Shown: positions 16,432-26,200 of the stretch, one piece after another
Position numbering within the stretch: the stretch's first letter is position 1
Layout of the letters: each line of letters opens with the position of its first letter
Origin: Frankia gtarii
Lineage (GTDB): Bacteria > Actinomycetota > Actinomycetes > Frankiales > Frankiaceae
Direction: 5' to 3'
Length of the DNA stretch: 45,066 nt
Assembly (NCBI RefSeq): GCF_025403375.1
Contig: NZ_JAMPTM010000021.1
Coordinates: 1-45,066 of the forward strand
Made by a program: the position numbers and the translations under genes
Notes under the pieces: generated by a model
The model's input: the letters and a program-made list of their open reading frames with translations, nothing else
Database searches by the model: none
What the model was told of the DNA's origin: nothing

Positions 16432-18936
16432 ATGTTCGAGAGATTCACCGACCGGGCACGTCGGGTCGTCGTCCTGGCCCAAGAAGAGGCCAGGATGCTC
16501 AACCACAACTACATCGGGACCGAGCACATCCTGCTCGGCCTGATCCACGAGGGCGAGGGCGTCGCCGCCAAGGCCCTCGAGTCCCTCGGCATCTCCCTTG
16601 AGGGTGTGCGGTCCCAGGTCGAGGAGATCATCGGCCAGGGCCAGCAGGCACCGAGCGGGCACATCCCGTTCACCCCGCGTGCGAAGAAGGTCCTGGAGCT
16701 GTCGCTTCGGGAGGCCCTCCAGCTCGGCCACAACTACATCGGGACCGAACACATCCTGCTCGGCCTGATCCGCGAGGGCGAGGGCGTCGCCGCCCAGGTG
16801 CTCGTGAAGCTGGGCGCGGACCTCAACCGCGTGCGCCAGCAGGTCATCCAGCTCCTGTCCGGCTACCAGGGCAAGGGCGAGACGGCGACCTCCGGCGCTC
16901 CGGCCGAGGGCACCCCGTCCACCTCGCTGGTGCTCGACCAGTTCGGCCGCAACCTCACCGCAGCGGCGCGCGAGTCCAAGCTCGACCCGGTCATCGGGCG
17001 CGAGAAGGAGATCGAGCGCGTCATGCAGGTGCTGTCGCGCCGGACCAAGAACAACCCGGTCCTGATCGGCGAGCCCGGCGTCGGCAAGACCGCCGTCGTC
17101 GAGGGCCTGGCGCAGGCGATCGTCAAGGGCGAGGTGCCCGAGACCCTGAAGGACAAGCAGCTCTACACCCTCGACCTCGGCGCCCTGGTCGCCGGCTCCC
17201 GCTACCGCGGTGACTTCGAGGAGCGGCTGAAGAAGGTCCTCAAGGAGATCCGCACCCGCGGCGACATCATCCTGTTCATCGACGAGCTGCACACGCTGGT
17301 CGGCGCGGGTGCCGCTGAGGGCGCGATCGACGCCGCGTCGATCCTCAAGCCGATGCTCGCCCGCGGTGAGCTGCAGACGATCGGTGCCACCACCCTCGAC
17401 GAGTACCGCAAGCACCTGGAGAAGGATGCCGCGCTCGAGCGCCGCTTCCAGCCGATTCAGGTCGCGGAGCCGTCGGTGGCGCACACCATCGAGATCCTCA
17501 AGGGCCTGCGCGACCGGTACGAGGCGCACCACCGCGTGTCGATCACCGATGCCGCCCTGGTCGCCGCCGCCTCCCTGGCCGACCGGTACATCTCGGACCG
17601 TTTCCTGCCGGACAAGGCGATCGACCTGATCGACGAGGCCGGTTCGCGGATGCGCATCCGCCGGATGACCGCGCCGCCGGACCTGCGCGAGTTCGACGAG
17701 CGCATCGCGAATGTCCGCCGGGACAAGGAGTCCGCGATCGACGCGCAGGACTTCGAGAAGGCCGCCTCCCTGCGGGACAAGGAGAAGACCCTCCTGTCCG
17801 AGAAGGCGAAGCGGGAGAAAGAGTGGAAGGCCGGCGACATGGACGTCGTCGCCGAGGTGGGCGACGAGGAGATCGCCGAGGTGCTCGCCATCTGGACGGG
17901 CATCCCGGTCTTCAAGCTCACCGAGGAGGAGACGGCCCGACTGCTGCGCATGGAGGACGAGCTGCACAGGCGGGTCATCGGCCAGCAGCAGGCCATCAAG
18001 GCCGTCTCCCAGGCGATCCGGCGCACCCGCGCCGGGCTGAAGGACCCCAAGCGTCCCGGCGGGTCGTTCATCTTCGCCGGCCCATCCGGTGTCGGTAAGA
18101 CCGAGCTGTCCAAGACGCTCGCCGAGTTCCTCTTCGGTGACGAGGACGCGCTCATCCAGCTCGACATGTCCGAGTACATGGAGAAGCACACCGTCTCGCG
18201 GCTGGTGGGCTCCCCGCCCGGATACGTCGGCTACGAGGAGGGCGGCCAGCTCACCGAGCGGGTGCGGCGCAAGCCGTTCTCGGTCGTCCTGTTCGACGAG
18301 GTCGAGAAGGCCCACCCCGACGTCTTCAACACGCTTCTGCAGATCCTGGAGGACGGTCGCCTGACCGACTCCCAGGGCCGGCTGGTCGACTTCAAGAACA
18401 CCGTCCTGATCATGACGTCGAACCTGGGCACCCGGGACATCTCCAAGGGCCCCGGCATCGGCTTCGCCACCGGTCAGGGCCAGGTCGACTACGAGCGGAT
18501 GAAGGCGAAGGTCCAGGACGAGCTCAAGCAGCACTTCCGGCCGGAGTTCCTCAACCGGATCGACGACATCATCGTCTTCCACCAGCTCTCCGAGGCCGAG
18601 ATCATCCAGATCGTCGATCTCATGCTGGCCCGGGTGGACATCCAGCTCAAGAACAAGGACATGGCCCTGGAGCTGACGTCGGCCGCCAAGGTGCTGCTGG
18701 CGAAGAAGGGCTACGACCCCGTGCTCGGCGCCCGGCCGCTGCGCCGGACGATCCAGCGCGAGATCGAGGACGTCCTGTCCGAGAAGATCCTGTACGGCAC
18801 GCTCAAGCCGGGCGAGATCGTCGTCGGCGACGTCGAAGGCGAGGGGGAGGACGCCAAGTTCATCTTCCGCGGCGAGACCAAGCCGACCCAGGTTCCGGAC
18901 GCACCGCCGATCGACCTCGCCAAGTCCAGCGAGTAG
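16432..18936 (+). CDS. clpC: ATP-dependent Clp protease ATP-binding subunit ClpC
   Basis: A AAA+ unfoldase that feeds proteins to the ClpP peptidase. The 834-aa protein has all HSP100/ClpC parts: two N-terminal Clp-N repeats (residues 2-75 and 77-150, each with [13 protein letters not shown]), AAA1 with Walker A GEPGVGKT near 213 and Walker B ILFIDELH near 283, a UVR-containing middle domain near 426-460, and AAA2 with Walker A GPSGVGKT near 550, Walker [12 protein letters not shown] and [10 protein letters not shown] near 767. The C-terminus is short and polar. Expression may respond to thiol oxidative stress through the upstream SigR-type promoter. A strong terminator follows. Confidence 0.98.
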   Translation: MFERFTDRARRVVVLAQEEARMLNHNYIGTEHILLGLIHEGEGVAAKALESLGISLEGVRSQVEEIIGQGQQAPSGHIPFTPRAKKVLELSLREALQLGHNYIGTEHILLGLIREGEGVAAQVLVKLGADLNRVRQQVIQLLSGYQGKGETATSGAPAEGTPSTSLVLDQFGRNLTAAARESKLDPVIGREKEIERVMQVLSRRTKNNPVLIGEPGVGKTAVVEGLAQAIVKGEVPETLKDKQLYTLDLGALVAGSRYRGDFEERLKKVLKEIRTRGDIILFIDELHTLVGAGAAEGAIDAASILKPMLARGELQTIGATTLDEYRKHLEKDAALERRFQPIQVAEPSVAHTIEILKGLRDRYEAHHRVSITDAALVAAASLADRYISDRFLPDKAIDLIDEAGSRMRIRRMTAPPDLREFDERIANVRRDKESAIDAQDFEKAASLRDKEKTLLSEKAKREKEWKAGDMDVVAEVGDEEIAEVLAIWTGIPVFKLTEEETARLLRMEDELHRRVIGQQQAIKAVSQAIRRTRAGLKDPKRPGGSFIFAGPSGVGKTELSKTLAEFLFGDEDALIQLDMSEYMEKHTVSRLVGSPPGYVGYEEGGQLTERVRRKPFSVVLFDEVEKAHPDVFNTLLQILEDGRLTDSQGRLVDFKNTVLIMTSNLGTRDISKGPGIGFATGQGQVDYERMKAKVQDELKQHFRPEFLNRIDDIIVFHQLSEAEIIQIVDLMLARVDIQLKNKDMALELTSAAKVLLAKKGYDPVLGARPLRRTIQREIEDVLSEKILYGTLKPGEIVVGDVEGEGEDAKFIFRGETKPTQVPDAPPIDLAKSSE

Positions 18937-18973
18937 CACCACCGGCGCGCAACCAGCGCCATCGGCCCGCGGA

Positions 18974-19007
18974 TGAGCCCCGGAATCCCACCAGGTTCCG
19001 GGGCTCA
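18974..19007 (+). terminator. Hairpin terminator after clpC
   Basis: TGAGCCCCGGAA (18974-18985) and TTCCGGGGCTCA (18996-19007) form a perfect 12-bp stem with a 10-nt loop, 37 bp after the clpC stop and 41 bp before the stop of the convergent permease gene. It may serve both genes. Confidence 0.8.
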
Positions 19008-19011
19008 CCTG

Positions 19012-19042
19012 TCGGCCCAGATACGGCTCGGCCCAGATACGG
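19012..19042. repeat. Short direct duplication
   Basis: TCGGCCCAGATACGG occurs at 19012-19026 and again at 19028-19042, a 16-bp-period duplication in the gap between clpC and the convergent permease gene. Its meaning is unknown; it could be simple replication slippage. Confidence 0.8.
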
Positions 19043-19048
19043 GTCGGA

Positions 19049-19801
19049 TCAGGCGTAGGCATCCCAGGCGAGGCTCGCGGCAAGACCGAGCGCGGCCAGC
19101 CCGATGAGTACCCGTAGGGCGTCGCCCGGCAGCCGACGCACGATCAGCGGCCCGGCCGCACCGCCGATCAGCAGGCCGACGGCCAGCGGCGCCACCGCTG
19201 CCCAGTGCACCGGCCCGAAGACCGCGAACCCCGCCGCCGCGACCAGGTTCGCGAAGCCCGACGACACGTTTTTGATCGCGTTGACCCGAGCCAGCGGCTC
19301 GGGAATCGCCACCGCCAGCACGGCGAGCAGCGCCACGCCGCCACCAGCGCCGAAGTAGCCCAGGTAGATCCCGGTTCCGAAGACCGCGGCGAGCACCGCC
19401 GCGCCGCCTTCGGCCGGCGCTTCGGCCCGCCGGGCGAGGATCCGAGGTTGCGCCCACAGCAGCACGGCTGCCCCGGCGATCAGCACCGGCACCGCGCGTT
19501 CGAACGTCCGCTCCGGCAGCGTCAGAAGCAGGACGGCGCCCACCGCCCCGCCAGCGAGGGTCATCACCGCGAACCGGGCGACCCGGTCGGCCTGGCCCGC
19601 GAGCTCGGGCCGCGACCCGGCGGCCGCGCCCACCGCGACGAACAGCAGCGCCGTCGTGTTGGTGACGTTCGCCGCCAGCGGCGGCAGCCCGGTGGCGAGC
19701 AGCGCCGGATAGGAGACAAGCGACGCCAGCCCGGCAACGGTGCTGGTGATGCCGGCCAGTACGCCGGCGCTGAGCAACAGGGCAGCGTCGGCGGCAGTCA
19801 T
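19049..19801 (-). CDS. TauE/SafE-family sulfite/anion permease
   Basis: The 250-aa product has about eight membrane segments in two halves, the usual size and layout of the TauE/SafE (DUF81) family. The first half starts LLLSAGVLAGITSTVAGLASLVSYPALL, and the second contains GTGIYLGYFGAGGGVALLAVL; both show the Gly-rich G-X-X-X-G...P/S pattern of the family. NAIKN and the following FANLVAAAGFAVFG also fit. Members export sulfite, sulfoacetate or other organic anions; the substrate here is unknown. The frame is open to 19951, but ATG 19801 follows a good GGGGAG ribosome binding site with 6-bp spacing and gives a membrane segment right at the N-terminus. Confidence 0.85.
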   Translation of the reverse strand: MTAADAALLLSAGVLAGITSTVAGLASLVSYPALLATGLPPLAANVTNTTALLFVAVGAAAGSRPELAGQADRVARFAVMTLAGGAVGAVLLLTLPERTFERAVPVLIAGAAVLLWAQPRILARRAEAPAEGGAAVLAAVFGTGIYLGYFGAGGGVALLAVLAVAIPEPLARVNAIKNVSSGFANLVAAAGFAVFGPVHWAAVAPLAVGLLIGGAAGPLIVRRLPGDALRVLIGLAALGLAASLAWDAYA

Positions 19802-19941
19802 GATCGCTCCCCGGTCACCCGTCCCCGGGACAGCGGGCGGATGCGCCGTCCCCGGACGGTAAGGGTCCACGGGTCGGGCGCCGGGGGCGCCTGAACGTCG
19901 GCTAACCCACACCACGTTCGGTCGATGGGTGGCCGCAGGCC

Positions 19942-21501
19942 ATGACACCATGCTTGATGCCTGGCAAACAGGCCCACGGCAGCAGACATCAGGCGGGATC
20001 GGGTGGAGTGACTGGCGGTGCCGAGGAAGCCTACGGCGTCCATCTGGCCTTCGGCGCCGACCCGGCGACGGCCATGGTCGTCTCCTGGCTGACCCGCGGC
20101 CCCGTCACCCGGCCTGCAGTCCGCTGCCCGACCGGGCCCGGCACGTCCGGCGAGGCGGTCCCGGCGAACACCCGCTCCTATCGGGATGCCCACACCGGCG
20201 AGACCGTCTTCGCCCATCACGCGCCCCTGGCCGGGCTCGAGCCGGCCACGGACTACGTCTTCACGGTCGAGCATGACGGCCGCCCGCAGGCGGCGGACGG
20301 CTCGTTCCGTACGGCGCCGGGGTCGCGGGCCGCCTTCAGCTTCACCTTCTTCGGCGATCAGGGCACCGATCGGCCGTACGACCCGTTCGGCTCGCCCGCC
20401 TCCGGGTACGCCGTGGCCGGCGTCGAGCGGTGCGCGCCCCTGTTCGCGCTCGCGGGCGGAGATCTGTCCTACGCCAACCAGCGTGAGGACCCCGTGCGGA
20501 CCTGGTCTGACTGGTTCACGATGATCAGCACGTCCGCGCGGCTACGGCCGTGGCTGCCGTGCGTCGGTAACCACGAGATCGAGCGGGGAAACGGGGCACT
20601 GGGGCTCGCGGCCTACCAGGCCTACTTCGAGTTGCCGCCGAACGGGGAAGAAAACTACCTTGCGGGCCTGTGGTACGCCTTCACCGTCGGCGCGGTCCGC
20701 TTCGTGCTGCTCAGCGCCGACGACGTCTGCTACCAGAACAGCGGCCCGATCTACCTGCGCGGGTTCAGCGCCGGCCGGCAGACCGCCTGGCTCGCGCGGA
20801 CGCTGAAGCAGGCCCGCGCCGACCCGGGCATCGACTGGATCGTGGTCGCCATGCACCATACGGCCCTGTCCACCTCGGCCGATCACAACGGCGCCGACCT
20901 GGGCATCCGGGAGGCCTGGCTGCCGCTGTTCGACCGCCACGGAGTGGACCTCGTGCTCTACGGGCACGAGCACCACTACGAACGCAGCCACCCGGTGCGA
21001 GGCACCGTCCCCGGCAGCAGGACCCTCGCCCCCCGGCCGGTTGCGGAGACGGCCGGGTCGGGGGGTCCGGACGAGCCCGGCGGCGCCGTCGTCGACACGT
21101 CGACGGGAACGGTCCATCTGATGGTGGGCACCGGAGGCTCGTCGGCGCCGTCCGCGGACACGCTGCTGGATCCGCCCGCCGGACGGATCGTGGTCGGGGT
21201 CCGCGACCGCGAACCGGGCCGCCGGCACCGGCCCGCCGTACGCGAGCTCGAGGACGCGTCCTGGTTGGCCTTCCGAGCACCCGATCACCCCTACGCGTTC
21301 GCCGGGTTCGAGGTGGATCCCGGCGAGCCGGGCGGGATGACCAGCATCCGGGTGACCGCATACGACTCGAGTTCCCCCGACCCGGTGCCATTCGACCAGG
21401 TGACGCTGGTCCGGCCCAGAACCGCCGCGGCACCGACCGCCTTCCGTGACGAAAAGCGTTCCGGCCGCGCCGCCGACCCGGATAAACGTCACGCCCGGTG
21501 A
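19942..21501 (+). CDS. Purple-acid-phosphatase-like metallophosphoesterase
   Basis: The 519-aa protein (497 aa if GTG 20008 is used) has an N-terminal fibronectin-III-like domain, VHLAFGADPATAMVVSWLT to FRTAPG, followed by a calcineurin-like domain. All five purple acid phosphatase metal-ligand blocks are visible: GDQG near 133, GGDLSYAN near 172, GNHE near 213, VAMHH near 302 and GHEHHYER near 340. It should hydrolyse phosphate esters using a two-metal centre. Unlike most members it has no visible Sec or Tat signal peptide, so it may act in the cytoplasm or the true start may be elsewhere. The C-terminal 110 residues contain a family-typical HLMVGTGGSS strand and then a charged tail. Confidence 0.85.
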   Translation: MTPCLMPGKQAHGSRHQAGSGGVTGGAEEAYGVHLAFGADPATAMVVSWLTRGPVTRPAVRCPTGPGTSGEAVPANTRSYRDAHTGETVFAHHAPLAGLEPATDYVFTVEHDGRPQAADGSFRTAPGSRAAFSFTFFGDQGTDRPYDPFGSPASGYAVAGVERCAPLFALAGGDLSYANQREDPVRTWSDWFTMISTSARLRPWLPCVGNHEIERGNGALGLAAYQAYFELPPNGEENYLAGLWYAFTVGAVRFVLLSADDVCYQNSGPIYLRGFSAGRQTAWLARTLKQARADPGIDWIVVAMHHTALSTSADHNGADLGIREAWLPLFDRHGVDLVLYGHEHHYERSHPVRGTVPGSRTLAPRPVAETAGSGGPDEPGGAVVDTSTGTVHLMVGTGGSSAPSADTLLDPPAGRIVVGVRDREPGRRHRPAVRELEDASWLAFRAPDHPYAFAGFEVDPGEPGGMTSIRVTAYDSSSPDPVPFDQVTLVRPRTAAAPTAFRDEKRSGRAADPDKRHAR

Positions 21502-22226
21502 AGGAGGCTTCTCCACCCGCCGGCGCAAAGAGATGATCTCCGGAAGCTCGCCCGGACGCCTTTCGCCGGAACAGCCCGGCCACTCCCGCCCGGCGGCAGG
21601 CACCCACCGAACCTCCCGCTGAACACCGAGCTGACATCAACTCTGCAACGCTCGTCCATCTTTGTCGAAAACCCCGGCACGGCGTTCGACGTAGACGTAT
21701 GGCGGCGAGCTGCGGGCCGATCATCGGTGTTCACTCGACGGCACGCCACGAAACCAGAACGGTCCGCCGCACATGCCGCTGCACGCCACGTCTGCGGATG
21801 CAGCCGACGAAAAGCTGTCGCCGACGTCGGCGTTCCCGACTCCGACGCCCACACCGGGAGTCCGGATCACTCGGACCTAGATGATTTTTTGGCCTTTCGC
21901 TGGACTGACCAAGGTTCGAGGAATAACTTTTCGCCAGTAGGCAGTAATTGGCCAACTACACGATCATTGTCCGTCGGTGGCGAACCGGGGGGACGTCCAT
22001 TGTCAAGGAAGCAGAGGACACCGGGTGGGGGCAGCTCATCCCGCCCATGCGTCAAAACCCGGGCATTCATTGCCTGGCAGCATTACCCGGCGGGAAAACA
22101 ACGCCGGTCCCGCCACCTCTCGGCGGCCAATCGTGCATCGGCAAACCGGGCGCGGAGGCATGAACATCGTCGGGCCCGGTGGAATGCTCGGGCGCGCCGC
22201 GGAACGACCGTCGCCCGGAGCCGTCG
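21502..22226. other. Intergenic region upstream of the GAP1-like locus
   Basis: About 720 bp with no supportable gene. The stretch 21875-22070 is richer in A/T than its neighbours (for example TAGATGATTTTTTGG at 21878) and probably holds the promoter of the following genes. I could not pick out a clear -35/-10 pair. A 6-bp stem (CCGGCG at 22087, CGCCGG at 22102) is too weak to name. The base-composition shift fits an accessory locus, but no insertion sequence or att-like repeat is visible. Confidence 0.5.
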
Positions 22227-23204
22227 GTGAGTGCCGCGGCCGGCCTGGCCGCCACCCTGGACCTGCGCTCCTGTAGCCGGGAGTGCGTGCTGGGCCGCCC
22301 TTTCACTCCCGGCACCCTGCGAACCCTGCTCCACCGGCACGTGGGGTTCGACGTGGATACCGCGGAACGCCTGCTGATTATCAGCGAGGCCCACGCGGCA
22401 GCGGCCAGCCTGGCGGGGTTGGATGCGCTCATCGCCGGCCGTCCCGCGGCGTCGGTGCTGCTTGTTCTGGTCGGGCCGGGGCCGAACGAAAGCACCGCGC
22501 CCAGGAGAGGCGAGACGCGGGCGTCGGCAGGCACCGGCGACGGCCCGGGGTTCACCGCCGGCGCCTGGGGCAATCCGCTCGCCGCAGTGCCGGCCGAGGA
22601 GACGCTCCCCGACCTCGACGCCCCCTACAACCCGGCCCTCTACGACTTCGTCGACGACACGGCCACCCTCGACGACACGGCCGAAGGAGCGGACACGGCC
22701 GAAGGAGACGCGCGGCCGACCGGCGCCGCCGCGTGTCCGCCGTCGCCCAGCTACGTGGGTGCCATCCCGGCGATCATCTGGGTCGAGGCGGTCGAGGGCG
22801 TACCGTGTGCCGCGCCGGTGGATCCGCCCGGTTCCGAGGTCTGCGCCGCAGGCGAGTCCGCGCCAGCCGGGCCCGAGCGGCTCGATGACGATGCCCGCGA
22901 TGACGATGCCCGCGATGACGGGCCGGCGCTGCGGGCCCTGCTCAGCGCGTTGCGCAGCCCCGAGGTGTTCGATCAGCTCACCCGCACGGTGCCGGCCATG
23001 CCCGGAGTAATCGGCTTCGTGCCTCGGGCGGTCCGACCGGACCCTGCGCCCTGGGAAACGAACCGAGCCGATCCCGCGGAGTCGGTCGAACCCGGCATCG
23101 AGATCGTCTGGACCGCGGCGACGCGGGGCGCCGGCGTACTGCGGCTGGCCCCCGTCCGAGGCGCCGGGGTGCTGGAGGTCCAGTTCCCGGACCTGCGGCC
23201 ATGA
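22227..23204 (+). CDS. Hypothetical acidic protein, partner of GAP1-like gene
   Basis: I do not recognise this protein. From the GTG at 22227 (preceded by CCGGAG with suitable spacing) it is 325 aa; the frame opens at 22179. It has an N-terminal folded-looking region (residues 1-85, with DTAERLLIISEAHAAAASLAGLDAL and a hydrophobic ASVLLVLVGPG strand), a long acidic, Asp/Ala/Pro-rich middle with a repeated DDDAR unit from a 15-bp DNA repeat, and a C-terminal beta-rich region ending VLRLAPVRGAGVLEVQFPDLRP. The stop overlaps the next ATG (ATGA), so it is translated together with the 1242-aa protein and probably works with it. No signal peptide or membrane segment is seen. Confidence 0.7.
   Translation: MSAAAGLAATLDLRSCSRECVLGRPFTPGTLRTLLHRHVGFDVDTAERLLIISEAHAAAASLAGLDALIAGRPAASVLLVLVGPGPNESTAPRRGETRASAGTGDGPGFTAGAWGNPLAAVPAEETLPDLDAPYNPALYDFVDDTATLDDTAEGADTAEGDARPTGAAACPPSPSYVGAIPAIIWVEAVEGVPCAAPVDPPGSEVCAAGESAPAGPERLDDDARDDDARDDGPALRALLSALRSPEVFDQLTRTVPAMPGVIGFVPRAVRPDPAPWETNRADPAESVEPGIEIVWTAATRGAGVLRLAPVRGAGVLEVQFPDLRP
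22884..22920. repeat. 15-bp in-frame tandem repeat
   Basis: GATGACGATGCCCGC is repeated at 22884-22898 and 22899-22913, with a third partial unit, encoding DDDARDDDARDDG in the acidic linker of the 325-aa protein. Confidence 0.9.
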
Positions 23205-26200
23205 ATCGCGTGGGCCCCGCGGCCACGGACAGCGCCATCTCCGCGGTGACCCGCATTGACCAGATCGTCTATGCCTGGTCCAGGCGGACACGGGCCGACG
23301 CCGAGGGTTACTTTCCCATCGCGAGTTCGCTGAGCTCCACGGTGACCCGTTCGTGGAACGGCCTGCTCGCCGCCCAGGTCAAGGCGGGCGACAGTCCTGC
23401 TGACCACCCGCCGACCGCGCTCGCCTACGTCGTCGGCGCGCCCGATCGGCCCGTCCGGGACGACCAGTTCGACGTACCGGACGCCGCGCTCGTCCACCGC
23501 GTCCAGGTCGCCGGTCGAAACGGTGCCGGTCGAAACGGTGCCGGTCGAAACGGTGCCGGCCGCGGCCGGCTGCGGGCGCACGTCCTGATCGGGCGGGCCG
23601 ACTACCTGACCGAACGGGTCGCGCTGGCGTTGTACGCGGCCGGCGGCGCCACGGCCGGCGGCGCCCGGACCATGCCGCGGCTGCCCCCCCTGCACCTCGA
23701 CGACCTCACCGCGCAGCGACGGACCGGCGAGCGGACCCTGCGCCAGGCCGCCCGGGTCCCCGCCCGGCGCAACCAGCTGACCGCCCTGGTCTCGACGGTG
23801 CTCACCTGGTCGTGGACGGAGCGACCGTTCATGGTGTCGCACACCGGCCCGGACGAGGCCGTCACGCTGATGTGGGCACTCGTCGAGATGCTCGAAGGGG
23901 TGCTCCCCTACCGGCTCACCTTCGCCATCCACGCCGCTTCGCCCGCCCCCGGTCTCCCATCGCCCGGCGCCCGCGCCGCCACTGCACCGAACCAGCCGGC
24001 GTCGGTGTCGGCGTCGGCGTCGAACCGCGAAACGTTGGCCGTGGAGCACGGGCCGGCGGCATCCGACGGCGCCACCACCGGCCCGGGCCCCTCCGCGCCC
24101 CGGTTCCTGTTCGTCCCGGTCTCGCCCGAGCTCGTGGTCGGTGCCGACCCGGCGGCAGTTCATGTTGATCCACGTGTCGTGCCGCCGGTTCCCCCGGCCG
24201 TCTCCGAGGCGGCCCGCCTGCTCGTCGACGTCTACGGGCGCAGTGGGATCCGCGGCGTCAGCGGCCTGCTGGCCCTGGTCGACGGGGAGGCGTTCCAGCC
24301 GCACGATCCCGGGCAGTGGTGCCGCCGACTGGTGGCGAGAAGCGCACGGGACGCGGCGGTGGACCGACCAGACGAACAGCCCAGTCCCGACCTGGCTGTC
24401 CCCCGTCTGGCGGGCTCCCAGCTGGCGGGCTCCCAGCCGATCGGCCCCTACCCGATCAGCGAACCGCCCCCGAGCCCGGAGACCGCAGCGGGTCAACCGT
24501 CCCCCACCCAGGCCATGGCCTTGCCGGCGGATGCACGATCATCCACCGCGACGCCGCCGGCCGCCGGGCATGCGCGCGCGGTCGTCGAGCACCTGCACGA
24601 CGCCTACGAGCTGCTGCTGGCGCCGGGACCCGCCGACGAGGACGGCACCGACCCGGCAGGTCGGCTGATCGCGATCCTGACCCGCCCGGTCGGGCTGCCC
24701 ATCCACCTGCCGAGCGCCGAACGGCTACGCGGGCAGTTACGCCGCATCGCGGGCCAGCTGACGGGACCGCTTGCCGGCGCGTCCGGTCGGCAGTTGAGAT
24801 CGCCGGCAGGCTGGGGGAAACGGACCGAGCCGACGTCGCGGGAGCAGGGCCGTGCCATGGTCGTGGCCGGCGTGCTCGACCGGCTGGGGGAGGTCGATCC
24901 GGCCGATCGTGCCCGGGTTGCCGCGGACGTCGAGGCCGCCGTCGTCGAGGAGCAACGGCAGGTCGAGGGGGCTCTGACTGCACTGGCCGACGATCTCGCC
25001 GCGCTGCGCGGTCCGTCTCCCACCCGCGGCGCCGAGGAGTCGCTGCGCCAGGCGATCCCGCCCCTCGCCGCCGGCCTGGAATCGATCCTCTCGTCGTACC
25101 GGCTTCCGTCGGCCAGCGGCAGCGCGCTGCGGCTCGCCACCGAGACCCTCGACGCGCTGCGCACCGTCCGTCCGGGAAGCCCCCCGGCCACCACCGACCA
25201 ACCCGACACCGCCAACCAGTTCCACCCGGACGAACCGGAGACCGGCTTCGAGGTGACGGTGACAGCCGTCCTGTCAGCAGCGGCCTCCCCTCTGCCGGCC
25301 TCCCCCGTGGCGGCCTCCCCCGTGGCGACCGCCACGGAGTGGCCTGAGCTGGAGCGGGCCGCTCAGGTCGCGGTCACCCGGTATGTGGCGGCGGCCTACC
25401 GGATGGAGTGGTCGTACTGGGACGGCCGGCTGCACCCCGTCGACCGGCTGCTGGCCGCTTTCGGGGTGCCGCTGGGGGTCTCGCTGACGCACTCGGGTCA
25501 CGATCCCCTGGCAGATCCGCTGAAATCGCCCACCGAGCTGCGCGAGCTCGCCTCGCTGCGCGACCTGTTCCGCCCGCCGGGCCCGCCGGGCGCCCGGTTC
25601 CAGCCGAAACCTCACCGCCCACCGGGGCAGCGCGCCGACGTTCTGGCCCGCGCCGCCAGCGACGTCACCCAGGCAATCACCCGGCTGGCACCGGCCGACG
25701 ATCCAGCCGAGTTCGACCGGGCGGCATACGTCACCGCGGTCCACACCGCCGTCGCGACGATGCATCGGCAGATCGTGCAGCTACTGGCCGGGCTGGTCGC
25801 GGACCTCGGTGCACTGGCGGTCACACCCGTCGCCAACCCGGACCGTCGGAACGACGGCCACCGGGCCGCACGCGTCCGGGACCTGCTCCGCCCGGCACTG
25901 CGCACTGTGTTCGACCGGTTCGGGCTCACCGAGGGGTACATGTTCGCCGACGCCCTCGCCAACGAGCTGGCCTGGCTCACCGCCGACGCGACGCTCCCCG
26001 CGACCGCACCGGCCGCGGGGGCACCCGCCGAGTCGCCGGCGGCGGCGGTCGTGCGACTGCTGCGGGAGACCCGTTCCTGGGGAGCCGATGCCTTCCGGGT
26101 ACTCGTCCTGTACGCCCCGGGCTGGTACGGAGCCGAGGACCTCCGGGACGCGATCGCCGACGCGGCGGCTTTTGCTGTCCCGGCCGGGTCGGCGCCACCG

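Noticed and set aside
16378-19083. A 901-codon open frame antisense to clpC
   Set aside because: clpC on the other strand is unmistakable. Long antisense frames are expected at this GC content, and the translation is His/Asp/Gln/Arg-rich with no family features.
21900-21935. tRNA-like segment with AAGGTTCGAGG
   Set aside because: The GGTTCGA resembles a T-loop, but no acceptor, D or anticodon stems can be drawn around it.
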